Assembly: GCF_002959895.1 (NCBI RefSeq) | Contig: NZ_PPDD01000008.1 | Location: 62,001 to 126,000 of the forward strand | Length of the DNA stretch: 64,000 nt | Direction of reading: 5' to 3' | DNA from: Veillonella infantium | GTDB taxonomy: Bacteria; Bacillota; Negativicutes; Veillonellales; Veillonellaceae | Part shown: positions 44,202 through 54,758 of the stretch, in pieces | How positions within the stretch are numbered: the stretch's first letter is position 1 | How the letters are laid out: each line of letters begins with the position of its first letter | Translations under genes and position numbers: made by a program | Notes under the pieces: model-generated | The model's database searches: none | What the model was told of the DNA's origin: nothing | Seen by the model: the letters and a program-made list of their open reading frames with translations, nothing else

Positions 44202-45464
44202 CTATTTCACAAAGCCTTTATAGTGGCGTGTTACCATGAGCGACTCAATTTGTTGCATTGTATCAAGCGCTACACCTACAACGATGAGAAGAGCCGTACC
44301 ACCAAAGTATACGCCTTGGACGCCGGTAATGCTACCGAGGAAATTCGGTATAATAGCAACGACAGCTAAGAATACAGCGCCAGCCAAAGTGATCTTGGTC
44401 ATCACGTTATCCACATAATCAGCAGTTGGTTTACCCGCACGAATACCTGGGATAAAACCACCGTATTTTTTCATATTATCTGCCATATCTGTAATGTTGA
44501 TAGAGATTGCAGTATAGAAATACGTAAAGATAAAAATCAATAATGCATACAATGCCGTTTGTAACGGCGTACCCCATGTAAAGAGATCCGCAGCTTTATG
44601 AACATATTCATTGTCAATAAATTGCGCAATCGTCACAGGGAACATCAACACAGATGACGCAAAGATAATTGGGATTACACCTGCCTGATTAACTTTCAAC
44701 GGCAAGAATGTAGAGTGACCACCGTACATTTTACGACCTACTACGCGTTTAGCATATTGAATCGGAATACGACGTTGGCCTTGTGTAACTGCAACTACGA
44801 CAGCAATCATCGCAAGAGCAATTACAGCAAATAAGAATGCTTGGAACATATTGATTGTTCCGTTTTGGATATATTGATAAATAGTTTCTAAACCATCAGG
44901 TAATCGAGCTACGATACCAGCAAAGATGATCAAGGAAATACCATTACCTATACCATATGCTGTGATTTGTTCACCAATCCACATCAACAAGCATGTGCCT
45001 GCTGTTAGGATGATGGCCACAACGAATACACTAAGGAAATCATTATTTACCAAAGCGTTGTTTGCTCTAAGAGCAAATGCCATGCCTGCGGCTTGTACAA
45101 AGCCGAGAACTACGGTGCCATAACGAGTTACCTTCGCTATTTTCTTACGCCCGTCTTCACCATCTTTACTCCATGCTTCAAACTGAGGAACCACAGCCTG
45201 AAGCAGTTGCATGATGATGGAAGCATTGATGTAAGGTGTAATACTCATCGCAAAGATAGAGAACTTACTAAGCGCACCACCAGCAAACAAGTCTAATAGA
45301 CCGAATAGGTTACCGGATGTAAACAAGGATTCGATAACAGATGCATCAACACCTGGAACAGGAATGTGAATACCAGCTCTAAAGATAGCAAACATCATTA
45401 ATGTATAAAGAATCTTATTACGTAGTTCGGTAATCTTAAAGATGTTCGAGAGGCTATCTAGCAC
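44202..45464 (-). CDS. secY: preprotein translocase subunit SecY
   Basis: SecY (420 residues) is the channel of the Sec translocon with ten membrane segments. AGIHIPVPGVDASVIESLF, SITPYINASIIMQLL and YADFGGIRAGKPTADYV-type conserved stretches are seen (IPGIRAGKPTADYVDNVM near 350). The start is GTG at 45464, one base after the rplO stop, with GAGGTG as ribosome-binding site. The ribosome-contacting loop YGGHSTFLPLKVNQAGVIPI is intact. Confidence 0.96.
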   Translation of the reverse strand: MLDSLSNIFKITELRNKILYTLMMFAIFRAGIHIPVPGVDASVIESLFTSGNLFGLLDLFAGGALSKFSIFAMSITPYINASIIMQLLQAVVPQFEAWSKDGEDGRKKIAKVTRYGTVVLGFVQAAGMAFALRANNALVNNDFLSVFVVAIILTAGTCLLMWIGEQITAYGIGNGISLIIFAGIVARLPDGLETIYQYIQNGTINMFQAFLFAVIALAMIAVVVAVTQGQRRIPIQYAKRVVGRKMYGGHSTFLPLKVNQAGVIPIIFASSVLMFPVTIAQFIDNEYVHKAADLFTWGTPLQTALYALLIFIFTYFYTAISINITDMADNMKKYGGFIPGIRAGKPTADYVDNVMTKITLAGAVFLAVVAIIPNFLGSITGVQGVYFGGTALLIVVGVALDTMQQIESLMVTRHYKGFVK

Positions 45465-45465
45465 C

Positions 45466-45909
45466 CTAGATCACCTCTACTTTTCCGCCTGCTGCTGTAA
45501 TTTTTTCTTCAGCAGATTTAGTGAAGCCATTAGCGATAACAGTTAAGTTTTTAGTTTCCAATGTACCGTTACCTAAAATACGAATGCCATCGCGTACATT
45601 TTTCAAAATGCCAGCTTCAATAAGAGCTACTGGATCAACTGTTGCACCGTCTTCAAAACGGTTCAATTGTTCTACGTTAACTTCAGCATATTGTTTAGCA
45701 AAAACGTTGTTGAAACCACGTTTTGGTAAACGACGATAAAGAGGCATTTGGCCGCCTTCAAAACCGGAGCGAACGCCACCGCCAGAACGGGAGTTTTGAC
45801 CTTTTTGACCACGACCAGATGTTTTACCCAAGCCAGAACCTAAACCACGGCCTACACGAGTACGAGCTTTTTTGGAACCAGCAGCTGGTTGTAATTCATG
45901 AAGTTTCAT
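45466..45909 (-). CDS. rplO: 50S ribosomal protein L15
   Basis: L15, 147 residues. [20 protein letters not shown] and the glycine/arginine-rich [20 protein letters not shown] lead the protein, and [20 protein letters not shown] follows. It precedes secY with a one-base gap. Confidence 0.98.
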   Translation of the reverse strand: MKLHELQPAAGSKKARTRVGRGLGSGLGKTSGRGQKGQNSRSGGGVRSGFEGGQMPLYRRLPKRGFNNVFAKQYAEVNVEQLNRFEDGATVDPVALIEAGILKNVRDGIRILGNGTLETKNLTVIANGFTKSAEEKITAAGGKVEVI

Positions 45910-45931
45910 TCAGTGCACCTCCTTATCAGTA

Positions 45932-46111
45932 TTAAACTTCTTCAACTTTTACTAAATGTCTAACTTTGTGAAGCATACCTTCGATTTGAGGTGTTACTTC
46001 TTTTACAACTTGAGAATTAGTTTTTTTCAAGCCCAAAGCTTTAACTGTCGCGCGTTGATCTTCAGGACGACCGATTAAGCTTCTTGTTAATGTTACTTTA
46101 ACTTGTGCCAT
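45932..46111 (-). CDS. rpmD: 50S ribosomal protein L30
   Basis: A 59-residue protein starting [20 protein letters not shown] and ending [10 protein letters not shown], the short bacterial L30. ATG 46111 is preceded by AAGGAGACAAGAA. It lies between rpsE and rplO as in the standard spc cluster. Confidence 0.97.
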   Translation of the reverse strand: MAQVKVTLTRSLIGRPEDQRATVKALGLKKTNSQVVKEVTPQIEGMLHKVRHLVKVEEV

Positions 46112-46125
46112 TTCTTGTCTCCTTA

Positions 46126-46629
46126 TTACGCGTTATAGATTTCTTCAACGGTTTTACCACGAAGTTCTGCAACTTCGCTAGCGCGTTTCAAATCTTTCAA
46201 ACCTTCGATTGTAGCGCGAACCATATTGTTAGGGTTAGAAGAGCCCAAAGATTTAGTCAAGATGTTACGAACACCTACTAATTCCAATACGGCACGAACA
46301 GGGCCACCAGCGATAACGCCAGTACCTTCAGCAGCTGGTTTCAAGAATACGCGGCCTGCGCCGAATACGCCTGTTACGCTGTGAGGGATTGTACCATTTT
46401 TAATTGCTACGTTTACAATATTTTTCTTAGCATCATCGATACCTTTGCGAATTGCTTCTGGTACTTCCGCTGCTTTACCTAAGCCAACGCCTACATAACC
46501 GTTGCCATCACCAACAACTACAAGAGCGCTGAAGGAAAAACGACGACCGCCTTTAACTACTTTGGCTACGCGGTTGATGAATACTACTCTTTCTTTAAGA
46601 TCAAGACTGGTGTAGTCAATTCTCGCCAT
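46126..46629 (-). CDS. rpsE: 30S ribosomal protein S5
   Basis: S5, 167 residues. The double-stranded-RNA-binding-like N-terminal domain holds [20 protein letters not shown], and the C-terminal domain holds [20 protein letters not shown]. These positions shape decoding accuracy. It follows rplR by 18 bases. Confidence 0.98.
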   Translation of the reverse strand: MARIDYTSLDLKERVVFINRVAKVVKGGRRFSFSALVVVGDGNGYVGVGLGKAAEVPEAIRKGIDDAKKNIVNVAIKNGTIPHSVTGVFGAGRVFLKPAAEGTGVIAGGPVRAVLELVGVRNILTKSLGSSNPNNMVRATIEGLKDLKRASEVAELRGKTVEEIYNA

Positions 46630-46647
46630 GTCTATAGTTCCTCCTTC

Positions 46648-47010
46648 TTAGAATTTTAAGCCTGCTTCACGAGCACCTTCTGCAAGGGCTGCTACGCGGC
46701 CGTGGTAAATGTAACCACCACGGTCAAACACTACTGTGTCAATACCTTTAGCGATAGCTTTTTTAGCAACTGCTTCACCAACAGCTTTAGCAGCAGCTAC
46801 GTTACCACCATAGGACAAGTTCAAATCTTTATCTAAAGAGCTAGCAGCTACCAAAGTTGTACCTGCTACGTCATCGATAACTTGAGCATAGATGTTGCCT
46901 AAAGAACGGAATACGTTCAAACGTGGGCAAGTTGCCGTACCAGAGATGTGACGGCGAATACGAAGATGACGTTTTGCTCGAGCGATGTTTCTACTAGATT
47001 TACGAGGCAA
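46648..47010 (-). CDS. rplR: 50S ribosomal protein L18
   Basis: L18 (120 residues) binds 5S r[23 protein letters not shown] and [20 protein letters not shown] are family motifs. I place the start at TTG 47010 ([10 protein letters not shown]): GGAG lies eight bases upstream, while the in-frame ATG at 47028 has no site and the GTG at 47019 overlaps the site. The resulting length matches typical L18. Confidence 0.93.
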   Translation of the reverse strand: MPRKSSRNIARAKRHLRIRRHISGTATCPRLNVFRSLGNIYAQVIDDVAGTTLVAASSLDKDLNLSYGGNVAAAKAVGEAVAKKAIAKGIDTVVFDRGGYIYHGRVAALAEGAREAGLKF

Positions 47011-47045
47011 GATATTCACTCCTTTCATTCATATAGATGATATTA

Positions 47046-47591
47046 CTATTTACCTTTTGCACCAGCTTTACCAGCTTTACGACGAACAACTTCGCCTTCA
47101 TAGCGGATACCTTTACCTTTGTAAGGTTCTGGTTTTCTCCATTTACGGATATCAGCTGCTACTGCGCCTACAACTTCTTTGTCTGCACCAGAAACAACGA
47201 TTTTGTTAGGAGCTGGAACTTCAATTGTAATACCAGCTGGAGCTTCCATTTCTACTGGATGAGAGAAGCCAAGTGTAAGAGCTAATTTATTGCCTTGTTT
47301 AGCCGCTCTGTAACCAACACCGTTGATTTCAAGAGTTTTTGTGAATCCTTCAGATACGCCTGTTACCATATTAGCAACAAGAGCGCGAGTCAAACCGTGA
47401 AGGGAACGATGAGCTTTATTGTCGGAAGGACGAGCTACTGTAATTGTGTTACCTTCAACAGTGATATTCATATCTGGATGCAAATCGCGAGATAATTCAC
47501 CTTTAGGACCTTTTACGTTCATATGATGGTTATCATATGTAACAGTAACGCCTGCAGGGATCTCGATAGGCATTCTACCGATACGTGACAT
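47046..47591 (-). CDS. rplF: 50S ribosomal protein L6
   Basis: L6, 181 residues, near the GTPase-associated centre. [17 protein letters not shown] opens it. The second domain ends [20 protein letters not shown], the invariant C-terminal signature. Confidence 0.98.
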   Translation of the reverse strand: MSRIGRMPIEIPAGVTVTYDNHHMNVKGPKGELSRDLHPDMNITVEGNTITVARPSDNKAHRSLHGLTRALVANMVTGVSEGFTKTLEINGVGYRAAKQGNKLALTLGFSHPVEMEAPAGITIEVPAPNKIVVSGADKEVVGAVAADIRKWRKPEPYKGKGIRYEGEVVRRKAGKAGAKGK

Positions 47592-47615
47592 TATTTCTAC
47601 CTCCTATTGCTACTA

Positions 47616-48002
47616 TTACCAAACGTATGCGATTACTTCGCCACCAAGACCTTCTTTACGAGCTTGTTTGTCGCTCATAACGCCTTTGGATGTAGAAATA
47701 ACTGCGATACCCAAACCACCAAGTACACGAGGAAGTTCTTCCTTTTTCGCGTAAACACGTAAACCAGGTTTGGAAATACGTTTAATTCCTGTAATAACTT
47801 TTTCGTTATTGGAACCATATTTCAAAGTTACTTTTAAAGTGTTTTCTTCTTTTTCTACGTTCTTTACGAAACCTTCTTGTAAAAGGATGTCAAGAACAGC
47901 TGCTTTCATTCTAGATGCAGGAATGTTTACCGTTTCATGAAGTGCAGCATTTGCATTACGGATGCGCGTAAGCATATCCGCGATAGGATCGGTCATTACC
48001 AT
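47616..48002 (-). CDS. rpsH: 30S ribosomal protein S8
   Basis: S8, 128 residues. [19 protein letters not shown] starts the family core and [20 protein letters not shown] is the C-terminal motif. Two in-frame ATGs (48002 and 47996) are near the GGAGG site; the first is given. E. coli S8 represses the spc cluster; no matching mRNA site was identified here. Confidence 0.97.
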   Translation of the reverse strand: MVMTDPIADMLTRIRNANAALHETVNIPASRMKAAVLDILLQEGFVKNVEKEENTLKVTLKYGSNNEKVITGIKRISKPGLRVYAKKEELPRVLGGLGIAVISTSKGVMSDKQARKEGLGGEVIAYVW

Positions 48003-48029
48003 AATCTAAAAACCTCCTCTCGTCTAATA

Positions 48030-48299
48030 TTACCAGCTGGCTTTTTTAACACCAGGAATTTGTCCTTTGTACGCCAATTCACGGAACGCAATACGGCTGA
48101 TACCGAATTTGCGCATATAGCCGTGAGGACGACCAGTTAAGTTGCAACGGTTGTGTAAGCGTGTTGGGGATGCATTTGCTGGTAATTTGGACAAGCCTTC
48201 ATAATCACCTGCTGCTTTTAACGCTGCACGTTTAGCTGCATATTTTTCAACGATTTTAGCGCGTTTCTTTTCGCGTTCAATCATAGATTTTTTAGCCAT
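48030..48299 (-). CDS. rpsN: 30S ribosomal protein S14, zinc-independent form
   Basis: S14, 89 residues, the long form. It has a single cysteine in [20 protein letters not shown] and lacks the paired CxxC motifs of the 61-residue zinc form common in Firmicutes spc clusters. Position between rplE and rpsH is standard. Confidence 0.96.
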   Translation of the reverse strand: MAKKSMIEREKKRAKIVEKYAAKRAALKAAGDYEGLSKLPANASPTRLHNRCNLTGRPHGYMRKFGISRIAFRELAYKGQIPGVKKASW

Positions 48300-48315
48300 C
48301 TATATGTTCCTCCTA

Positions 48316-48855
48316 TTATTTTTCAAAAGGCATACCGAATTGAGTCAACAATTCACGAGCTTCTTCATCTGTTTTAGCAGTTGTTACTACGATGATATCC
48401 ATACCAGTAACACGTTCTACTTGATCATATTCGATCTCAGGGAAGATGAGCTGTTCTTTAAGACCCAAAGCGTAGTTACCACGGCCATCAAATGCTGTTG
48501 CGCTGATACCGCGGAAGTCACGTACACGAGGTAATGCCGCATTGATCAATTTGTCGAGGAATTCATACATGCGTTCGCCACGAAGAGTAACTTTTGTACC
48601 CAACGCCATACCTTCACGAACTTTAAAGTTCGCAATGGATTTTTTTGCTTTTGTGATTACAGGTTTTTGACCAGCGATGATAGTCAAATCATTAACTGCT
48701 GCTTCCAATGCTTTTGCATTGCCTACTGCATCACCAACGCCGATGTTGATAACGATTTTTTCCAATTTAGGGATTTCCATAACGTTGCCGTATTGGAATT
48801 TTTCTTGCAAACTCTTTTTAATTTCAGAGTTGTATTGTTCAAATAAACGAGACAT
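48316..48855 (-). CDS. rplE: 50S ribosomal protein L5
   Basis: L5 (179 residues) binds 5S r[23 protein letters not shown] and [20 protein letters not shown] are the family motifs. It follows rplX by 23 bases. Confidence 0.98.
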   Translation of the reverse strand: MSRLFEQYNSEIKKSLQEKFQYGNVMEIPKLEKIVINIGVGDAVGNAKALEAAVNDLTIIAGQKPVITKAKKSIANFKVREGMALGTKVTLRGERMYEFLDKLINAALPRVRDFRGISATAFDGRGNYALGLKEQLIFPEIEYDQVERVTGMDIIVVTTAKTDEEARELLTQFGMPFEK

Positions 48856-48878
48856 TTATTTAGCTCCTCCTTTCCTGA

Positions 48879-49199
48879 TTATTTAAGTACTGTACCAGAT
48901 TTAACTGTAGCGCGAACGAATTTACCGTCTTTGCCTTCAACTTTTTTGATACGAGTAGCTGTTTTAGTTTCTGGGTCAACAACCATTACGTTAGAAACAT
49001 GGATACCAGCTTCTTTAGTAACGATGCCGCCTTGTGGGTTAGCTTGAGAAGGTTTTGTGTGACGTTTTACAGTGTTAACGCCTTCAACAAATACGCGTTC
49101 TTTTTTAGGTTCAGTTGCAATAACTGTACCTTGCTTACCTTTATCTTTACCGGAGATAACAACAACTGTATCGCCTTTTTTGATTTGTAGTTTAGCCAT
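48879..49199 (-). CDS. rplX: 50S ribosomal protein L24
   Basis: L24, 106 residues, an assembly initiator with a KOW motif ([20 protein letters not shown]). [20 protein letters not shown] is also typical. It follows rplN by 18 bases. Confidence 0.98.
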   Translation of the reverse strand: MAKLQIKKGDTVVVISGKDKGKQGTVIATEPKKERVFVEGVNTVKRHTKPSQANPQGGIVTKEAGIHVSNVMVVDPETKTATRIKKVEGKDGKFVRATVKSGTVLK

Positions 49200-49217
49200 A
49201 TGCTGCGTTCCTCCTTC

Positions 49218-49586
49218 TTATAATACTTCTGGAGCCAAGGAAACAATTTTCATGAAGTCTTTTTCACGAAGTTCTCTTGCTACAGGTCCGAAAATACGAG
49301 TACCACGAGGGGTTTTATCGTCTTTAATTACTACTGCTGCGTTTTCATCGAAACGGATATAGGAACCGTCTTGACGGCGGATACCTTTTTTAGAACGAAC
49401 AATAACAGCTTTGACTACGTCGCCTTTCTTGACAACGCCACCGGGTGATGCATCTTTTACAGAAGCAACGATTACGTCACCGATATTGCCGAATTTGCGA
49501 TAAGAACCGCCCATGACTTGGATACACATAATACGTTTTGCACCAGTGTTGTCGGCAACATTCAAAATTGTTTGTTGCTGGATCAT
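49218..49586 (-). CDS. rplN: 50S ribosomal protein L14
   Basis: L14, 122 residues. [20 protein letters not shown] opens it, and [20 protein letters not shown] is the family signature. Confidence 0.99.
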   Translation of the reverse strand: MIQQQTILNVADNTGAKRIMCIQVMGGSYRKFGNIGDVIVASVKDASPGGVVKKGDVVKAVIVRSKKGIRRQDGSYIRFDENAAVVIKDDKTPRGTRIFGPVARELREKDFMKIVSLAPEVL

Positions 49587-49610
49587 CGTCTATTCCTCCT
49601 TACATCACTC

Positions 49611-49871
49611 TTATTTTTGTCTTTCAAGAATTTGAACAACTCTCCAACATTTATCTTTAGAAAGTGGACGAGTTTCTACAATTTTAACTGTATCGCCAAT
49701 TTGGCACTCATTATTTTCATCATGAGCTTTGAAGCGTTTAGTGCTAACCATTGGCTTATTATATAATGCGTGAGGTACTTTACGTTCTACAGCAACAACA
49801 ACAGTTTTATTCATTTTGTCGCTAACAACTTTACCTACGCGGACTTTACGTACGTTTCTTTCTTCTGCCAC
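49611..49871 (-). CDS. rpsQ: 30S ribosomal protein S17
   Basis: S17, 86 residues, an OB-fold primary rRNA binder. [18 protein letters not shown] and [20 protein letters not shown] are its motifs. The start is GTG at 49871 ([11 protein letters not shown]): GGAGG lies nine bases upstream. The frame extends upstream to a TTG at 49892, which overlaps the site and is unlikely. Confidence 0.94.
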   Translation of the reverse strand: MAEERNVRKVRVGKVVSDKMNKTVVVAVERKVPHALYNKPMVSTKRFKAHDENNECQIGDTVKIVETRPLSKDKCWRVVQILERQK

Positions 49872-49910
49872 GATTTTAAGCCTCCTTTTCAACCTTTAAC
49901 AAATCTGTTA

Positions 49911-50114
49911 TTATGCGTTTTCAGATTTAAGTTCAACTTCACGTTGTACAGTTTTAATACGAGCGATTGTCTTCTTAACTTCACGAATGCGCATAGGATT
50001 TTCTAATTGACCTGTTGCAAGCTGAAAACGGAGGTTAAATAACTCTTCCTTAAGACCGGAAACTTTTTGTTCCATTTCGGCAGCGCTCATATTGCGAATG
50101 TCATTAACCTTCAT
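49911..50114 (-). CDS. rpmC: 50S ribosomal protein L29
   Basis: L29, 67 residues, a two-helix protein at the exit tunnel. [20 protein letters not shown] is the signature. It overlaps rplP by 11 bases. Confidence 0.98.
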   Translation of the reverse strand: MKVNDIRNMSAAEMEQKVSGLKEELFNLRFQLATGQLENPMRIREVKKTIARIKTVQREVELKSENA

Positions 50115-50541
50115 TTACGTCACCACCCAATTCTTTACCCTTAACAACAAATTTGCATTTGATTGGAAGTTTATGGCTTGCAAGACGCATAGCTTCACGA
50201 GCTGTAGCTTCTGGCACACCGTCCATTTCAAACATTACACGACCTGGTTTAACTACTGCTACCCAGTATTCAGGAGAACCTTTACCGGAACCCATACGAG
50301 TACCAGCTGGTTTAGCTGTGATTGGTTTGTCAGGGAAAATTTTAATCCATACTTTACCACCACGTTTGATATAACGAGTCATAGCAATACGGGCAGCTTC
50401 GATTTGACGGTTAGTGATCCAAGATGGTTCGCATGCTACCAAGCCGAACTCACCATGAGACACTGTATTACCGCGCATAGCACGACCTTTCATACGGCCG
50501 CGGAATTGCTTACGATGTTTTACGCGCTTTGGAATAAGCAT
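50104..50541 (-). CDS. rplP: 50S ribosomal protein L16
   Basis: L16, 145 residues. [20 protein letters not shown] at the start and [20 protein letters not shown] near residue 80 are diagnostic. It overlaps rpsC by one base and rpmC by 11, which points to coupled translation. Confidence 0.99.
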   Translation of the reverse strand: MLIPKRVKHRKQFRGRMKGRAMRGNTVSHGEFGLVACEPSWITNRQIEAARIAMTRYIKRGGKVWIKIFPDKPITAKPAGTRMGSGKGSPEYWVAVVKPGRVMFEMDGVPEATAREAMRLASHKLPIKCKFVVKGKELGGDVNEG

Positions 50542-51206
50542 TACTTGCCACCTTCTTCCTTCTTAGCAGGTTGTTTTGCTTCTGGCAAAACTTCACCTTT
50601 GTAAATCCATACTTTAATGCCGATACAACCATATGTTGTATGAGCTTCAGCAGTACCGTAGTCGATGTCTGCACGAAGTGTATGCAAAGGAATAGAACCT
50701 TCACGGTAGGATTCGCTACGAGCGATTTCAGCGCCGCCAAGACGACCGCTTACCATGATTTTGATACCTTTTGCACCTAAGCGCATTGTACGACCTACAG
50801 CTTGTTTCATTGCACGACGGAAACCGATACGGCGTTCCAATTGGCCAGCAATGTTTTCAGCAACTAAAGTTGCGTCCATGTCTGCTTGTTTAATTTCTGC
50901 GATGTTAACGTCCACTTGTTTGTCAGTGAAACGAGTCATTGCTTTTTTGATATCTTCGATACCAGCACCACCACGACCGATAACCATACCTGGTTTTGCA
51001 GTGTGGATAGTCAATTTAATACGTTTATTTGTACGCTCGATTTCAATGCGGGAAATACCAGCAATGAAAAGGGTTTCTTTCAAGAAGTTACGAATTTTTA
51101 CGTCTTCATGAAGATTAGCAGCGAAATCTTTATCTGCATACCATTTTGCGTCCCAATCTTTTACGATACCGACACGCAAACCGTGTGGATTAACTTTTTG
51201 ACCCAC
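50541..51206 (-). CDS. rpsC: 30S ribosomal protein S3
   Basis: S3, 221 residues, at the mRNA entry site. [20 protein letters not shown] opens it. The KH domain carries [19 protein letters not shown] near residue 73, and the C-terminal domain carries [20 protein letters not shown]. The tail ends in a lysine/glutamate-rich stretch. Confidence 0.99.
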   Translation of the reverse strand: MGQKVNPHGLRVGIVKDWDAKWYADKDFAANLHEDVKIRNFLKETLFIAGISRIEIERTNKRIKLTIHTAKPGMVIGRGGAGIEDIKKAMTRFTDKQVDVNIAEIKQADMDATLVAENIAGQLERRIGFRRAMKQAVGRTMRLGAKGIKIMVSGRLGGAEIARSESYREGSIPLHTLRADIDYGTAEAHTTYGCIGIKVWIYKGEVLPEAKQPAKKEEGGK

Positions 51207-51222
51207 TCTGTTTCCCTCCTTC

Positions 51223-51558
51223 TTAAGCTCTTTCTTTAACTACTACTGTTACATGGCTAGTGCGTTTCAAAATTTTGAAAGCTTGACCACGGGAACGAGG
51301 ATGAATGCGTTTTAATGTAGGGCCTTGATCAACGAAGATCTCGGATACGTAAAGATTGTCAACATTCATATCGAAATTATGTTCAGCGTTTGCGATTGCA
51401 GAACGCATAACTTTTTCTACTACATCAGCGCCAACTTTCGGAGTGAACTTCAAGATGGCAAATGCTTCGCCGATGTTTTTACCGCGCACTAAATCTGCAA
51501 CGATACGGATTTTACGAGGCGCGATTCGGATATGTCTAGCGATTGCTTTTGCTTCCAT
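51223..51558 (-). CDS. rplV: 50S ribosomal protein L22
   Basis: L22, 111 residues. [20 protein letters not shown] and the tunnel-loop segment [20 protein letters not shown] are intact, without the deletions known to give macrolide resistance. Confidence 0.98.
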   Translation of the reverse strand: MEAKAIARHIRIAPRKIRIVADLVRGKNIGEAFAILKFTPKVGADVVEKVMRSAIANAEHNFDMNVDNLYVSEIFVDQGPTLKRIHPRSRGQAFKILKRTSHVTVVVKERA

Positions 51559-51571
51559 GTATTATTTCCTC

Positions 51572-51853
51572 CTATTTTTTGCCTGTAGATTTTTCGTCCT
51601 TACCATGACCTTTAAAAGTACGTGTAGGAGCGAACTCACCTAATTTATGACCTACCATATCTTCTGTAATGAATACAGGTACATGTTTGCGACCATCATG
51701 CACAGCAATTGTGTGGCCTACAAAACTTGGGATAATAGTAGAGGCACGGGACCAGGTTTTTACAACTTTCTTTTCGTTAGTTTCGTTTAAAGCTTCAACT
51801 TTCTTAAGCAAATGATCTGCTACGAAAGGGCCTTTTTTAATAGATCTGGACAC
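51572..51853 (-). CDS. rpsS: 30S ribosomal protein S19
   Basis: S19, 93 residues. [19 protein letters not shown] opens it, and [20 protein letters not shown] is the C-terminal family motif. Confidence 0.99.
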   Translation of the reverse strand: MSRSIKKGPFVADHLLKKVEALNETNEKKVVKTWSRASTIIPSFVGHTIAVHDGRKHVPVFITEDMVGHKLGEFAPTRTFKGHGKDEKSTGKK

Positions 51854-51876
51854 TATTTTATCTCCTTTCCTTTATC

Positions 51877-52707
51877 CTATTTTGTACGACGTTTAATGAT
51901 TAAGCTATTAGAAGCTTTTTTCTTGTCGCGAGTTTTAACACCATGTGCTGGTTTGCCCCAAGGTGTAACAGGATGTTTACGACCAACAGGAGATTTACCT
52001 TCACCACCACCATGTGGATGGTCACAAGGGTTCATTACAACACCACGGTTGCCAGGGCGAACGCCCATCCAACGATGACGACCAGCTTTACCAATTACAA
52101 GGTTGCTGTGGTCAGCGTTACCAACAACACCTACTGTTGCACGGCACTCTTGACGAACACGACGCATTTCACCAGATGGTAAACGAAGAATAGCATAGCC
52201 ATTATCTTTACCCATCAATTGAGCAGATGTACCAGCGGAACGAACGATTTGGCCACCTTTACCGATTTTTAATTCGATATTGTGGATTTGTGTACCGTCT
52301 GGAATATTAGCCAATGGTAAGCAGTTACCAGGTTTAATATCGGACTCAGGACCGGAGAATACAACGTCACCAACTTTTAGACCGTTAGGAGCTAAAATGT
52401 AGCGTTTTTCACCATCAGCGTAGTTAAGCAAAGCGATACGAGAAGAACGGTTAGGATCATACTCGATTGTTGCTACTTTAGCTGGAATATTATCTTTAGT
52501 ACGTTTGAAGTCAATAATACGATATTGACGTTTATGACCGCCACCTTGGTGACGAACTGTCATTTTACCAGTATTGTTACGACCACCTTTTTGAGAAATC
52601 TTAGCTAGCAAAGATTTTTCTGGTTTGCTTGCTGTGATTTCGTCGAAGGCGGATACTGTCATAAACCGGCGACCAGCGGAGTACGGTTTAAATGATTTAA
52701 TTGCCAT
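51877..52707 (-). CDS. rplB: 50S ribosomal protein L2
   Basis: L2, 276 residues, needed for subunit association and peptidyl transfer. [20 protein letters not shown] and the C-terminal [20 protein letters not shown] with the functional histidine are present. Confidence 0.99.
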   Translation of the reverse strand: MAIKSFKPYSAGRRFMTVSAFDEITASKPEKSLLAKISQKGGRNNTGKMTVRHQGGGHKRQYRIIDFKRTKDNIPAKVATIEYDPNRSSRIALLNYADGEKRYILAPNGLKVGDVVFSGPESDIKPGNCLPLANIPDGTQIHNIELKIGKGGQIVRSAGTSAQLMGKDNGYAILRLPSGEMRRVRQECRATVGVVGNADHSNLVIGKAGRHRWMGVRPGNRGVVMNPCDHPHGGGEGKSPVGRKHPVTPWGKPAHGVKTRDKKKASNSLIIKRRTK

Positions 52708-52733
52708 TAGTGGGCCTCCTTACAACTAGACTC

Positions 52734-53018
52734 TTAGACACCTTCAAAGAATTCAATGGATTCGCCAGCTTTCAAAGTAACGATAGCTTTTTTGTAATCG
52801 CTACGTTTACCTTGTGTACGACCCATGCGTTTAGTTTTGCCTAAAACACGAATAGTAGCTACTTTTTCTACTTTTACATTGAAGATTTTTTCAACTGCTT
52901 GACGGATTTGCACTTTATTTGCAGTCAAAGGCACACGGAAAGTGTATTTGCCTTCTTCCATAAGCATAGTGGATTTTTCGGTAATAACCGGGCGGATTAG
53001 TACATCATGTAATTGCAT
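52734..53018 (-). CDS. rplW: 50S ribosomal protein L23
   Basis: L23, 94 residues, the docking site for trigger factor and SRP at the tunnel exit. [20 protein letters not shown] is the family motif. Its start overlaps the rplD stop by one base. Confidence 0.98.
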   Translation of the reverse strand: MQLHDVLIRPVITEKSTMLMEEGKYTFRVPLTANKVQIRQAVEKIFNVKVEKVATIRVLGKTKRMGRTQGKRSDYKKAIVTLKAGESIEFFEGV

Positions 53019-53641
53019 TATCCAAGTACCTCCTCGATTTTTGCGACAGCACCTTTAGTAATGAAGAGCTTATCGTAATGAAGAAGATCGAAAATGTTCA
53101 TACCTTCGCAAGCCAATGCTTTAACACCTTGGATGTTGCGAGCGGAACGTTCAACATTTACATCACCTTCTGTGATGAACAATACTTTTGCATCACCAAC
53201 GTTGAAGCTATTGATAATGTTCAACACTTCTTTAGTTTTAGGAGCTGCTAATGTGATTTCTTCCAAAACGTATAATTCGCTATTATTCACTTTATCGCTA
53301 AGAGCAGATTTAACTGCCAAACGTCTAGCCTTACGAGGCATAGCTTTGTAATAGCTGCGAGGTTGTGGACCAAATGTAGTACCGCCACCAATCCAGATTG
53401 GAGAACGGCTGGAACCGGAACGTGCACGACCAGTACCTTTTTGTTTCCAAGGTTTGCGGCCACCGCCACGAACCATACCTCTAGTTTTTGTTGCATGTGT
53501 GCCGAGACGTTCGTTAGACAATTGACGAACTACGGCTTGATGCATAACGGCTTCGTTTACTTCAACGCCGAATACTGCATCGTTTAACTGTATTTCACCG
53601 ACTTTAACGCCGGATTGATTATATGTTGCTACTGTAGGCAT
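53018..53641 (-). CDS. rplD: 50S ribosomal protein L4
   Basis: L4, 207 residues, with the tunnel-lining loop around [20 protein letters not shown]. In E. coli L4 represses the S10 operon; a comparable site would have to lie in the leader before rpsJ. Confidence 0.98.
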   Translation of the reverse strand: MPTVATYNQSGVKVGEIQLNDAVFGVEVNEAVMHQAVVRQLSNERLGTHATKTRGMVRGGGRKPWKQKGTGRARSGSSRSPIWIGGGTTFGPQPRSYYKAMPRKARRLAVKSALSDKVNNSELYVLEEITLAAPKTKEVLNIINSFNVGDAKVLFITEGDVNVERSARNIQGVKALACEGMNIFDLLHYDKLFITKGAVAKIEEVLG

Positions 53642-53667
53642 TACATAATCCTCCTTTCGACAAATGA

Positions 53668-54309
53668 TTATTTAACAGGTTTAACCGTGTTGCGAACCAT
53701 AACCAAGCTACCTTTAGCGCCTGGGATACCACCTTTAACCAATAAAAGGTTACGTTCAGCATCAACTTTCACAACGGATAAGCGTTGTACGGTAACTCTG
53801 TAACCACCCATTTGTCCAGGGAGTTTTTTACCTTTGTATACCTTACCGCCGCCACCGGAGATCATAGGACCGATGGAACCAGGTTCACGGTGAGATTTAG
53901 AACCATGAGTTTCAGGACCACGGGAGAAGTTATGGCGTTTAATTGTGCCAGCAAAACCCTTACCTTTACCTGTACCCACTACGTCCACCAATTCACCTTC
54001 TGCGAAGATATCAGCTGCCAGAGTTTGGCCTACTGTGTAGTCAGCTGCATTAGCTACGCGAACTTCGCGAAGATATTTAACTGGAGCTACGCCAGCTTTG
54101 TCGAACTGACCTTTTACAGGTTTTGTTAAATGTTTTTCTTTAATGGAACCGTAACCAATTTGTACTGCTTCGTAGCCGTCTGTTTCAACAGTCTTAACGC
54201 GCACTACAACGCTTGGGGTAGTTTCCACTACTGTTACAGGAACTAATTGGCCTTCAGCTGTGAAGACTTGAGTCATTCCTAATTTTTTACCCAAAATAGC
54301 TTTAGACAT
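53668..54309 (-). CDS. rplC: 50S ribosomal protein L3
   Basis: L3, 213 residues. AILGKKLGMTQVFTAEGQLV opens it. FSRGPETHGSKSHREPGSIG is the peptidyl-transferase-centre extension, and GQMGGYRVTVQRLSVVKVDA follows. Confidence 0.98.
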   Translation of the reverse strand: MSKAILGKKLGMTQVFTAEGQLVPVTVVETTPSVVVRVKTVETDGYEAVQIGYGSIKEKHLTKPVKGQFDKAGVAPVKYLREVRVANAADYTVGQTLAADIFAEGELVDVVGTGKGKGFAGTIKRHNFSRGPETHGSKSHREPGSIGPMISGGGGKVYKGKKLPGQMGGYRVTVQRLSVVKVDAERNLLLVKGGIPGAKGSLVMVRNTVKPVK

Positions 54310-54321
54310 TATCGCACCTCC

Positions 54322-54633
54322 TTATAGTTTTATTTCAATAGATACACCAGCTGGTAAATCTAAACGAGTGATAGCATCTACTGTTTTCGAATTTGGTTCA
54401 AGAATATCGATTAAGCGTTTATGTGTACGCATTTCGAATTGTTCACGAGAATCTTTGTTTACGTGTACAGAACGAAGAATTGTGAAGATATTCTTTTCTG
54501 TTGGCAATGGAATCGGACCAGATACCATAGCGCCATTTCTTTTTGCAGTGTCTACGATCTTAGCAGCGCTTTGATCGAGAGCTTTGTGGTCGTATGCCTT
54601 AAGGCGAATACGGATTTTTTGCTGTTTAGCCAT
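54322..54633 (-). CDS. rpsJ: 30S ribosomal protein S10
   Basis: S10, 103 residues, also the NusE transcription antitermination factor. [20 protein letters not shown] opens it, and the loop segment [20 protein letters not shown] is intact. AGGAGG lies upstream of ATG 54633, and a 14-codon ORF ends two bases before the start. First gene of the S10 cluster. Confidence 0.99.
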   Translation of the reverse strand: MAKQQKIRIRLKAYDHKALDQSAAKIVDTAKRNGAMVSGPIPLPTEKNIFTILRSVHVNKDSREQFEMRTHKRLIDILEPNSKTVDAITRLDLPAGVSIEIKL

Positions 54634-54635
54634 TA

Positions 54636-54680
54636 TTAATAATTCCTCCTGTCGTCCATTTCGTGAATGGGCTGCTCCAT
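54636..54680 (-). CDS. 14-codon ORF directly upstream of rpsJ, possible leader peptide
   Basis: ATG at 54680 follows GGAGG at nine bases, as good as any ribosome-binding site here. It encodes [14 protein letters not shown] and stops two bases before the rpsJ ATG. Two adjacent arginine codons AGG AGG form the rpsJ ribosome-binding site itself. Coupled translation or ribosome pausing could therefore control rpsJ. It may also be chance, since the region is short. Confidence 0.4.
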   Translation of the reverse strand: MEQPIHEMDDRRNY

Positions 54681-54736
54681 AGAAATTCTCCTCCGCAGAG
54701 GCAACCTTCTACTTCATAGTTTAAAAACACAACACT

Positions 54737-54758
54737 AGAGCGGCATTACTGCCGCTCT
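54737..54758 (-). terminator. hairpin after tuf, possible partial terminator
   Basis: A perfect 9-base GC-rich stem (54737-54745 with 54750-54758). On the minus strand the U run comes only after eleven bases, so termination is probably partial. It may separate the tuf and S10 transcripts to some degree or mark an mRNA end. Confidence 0.5.
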
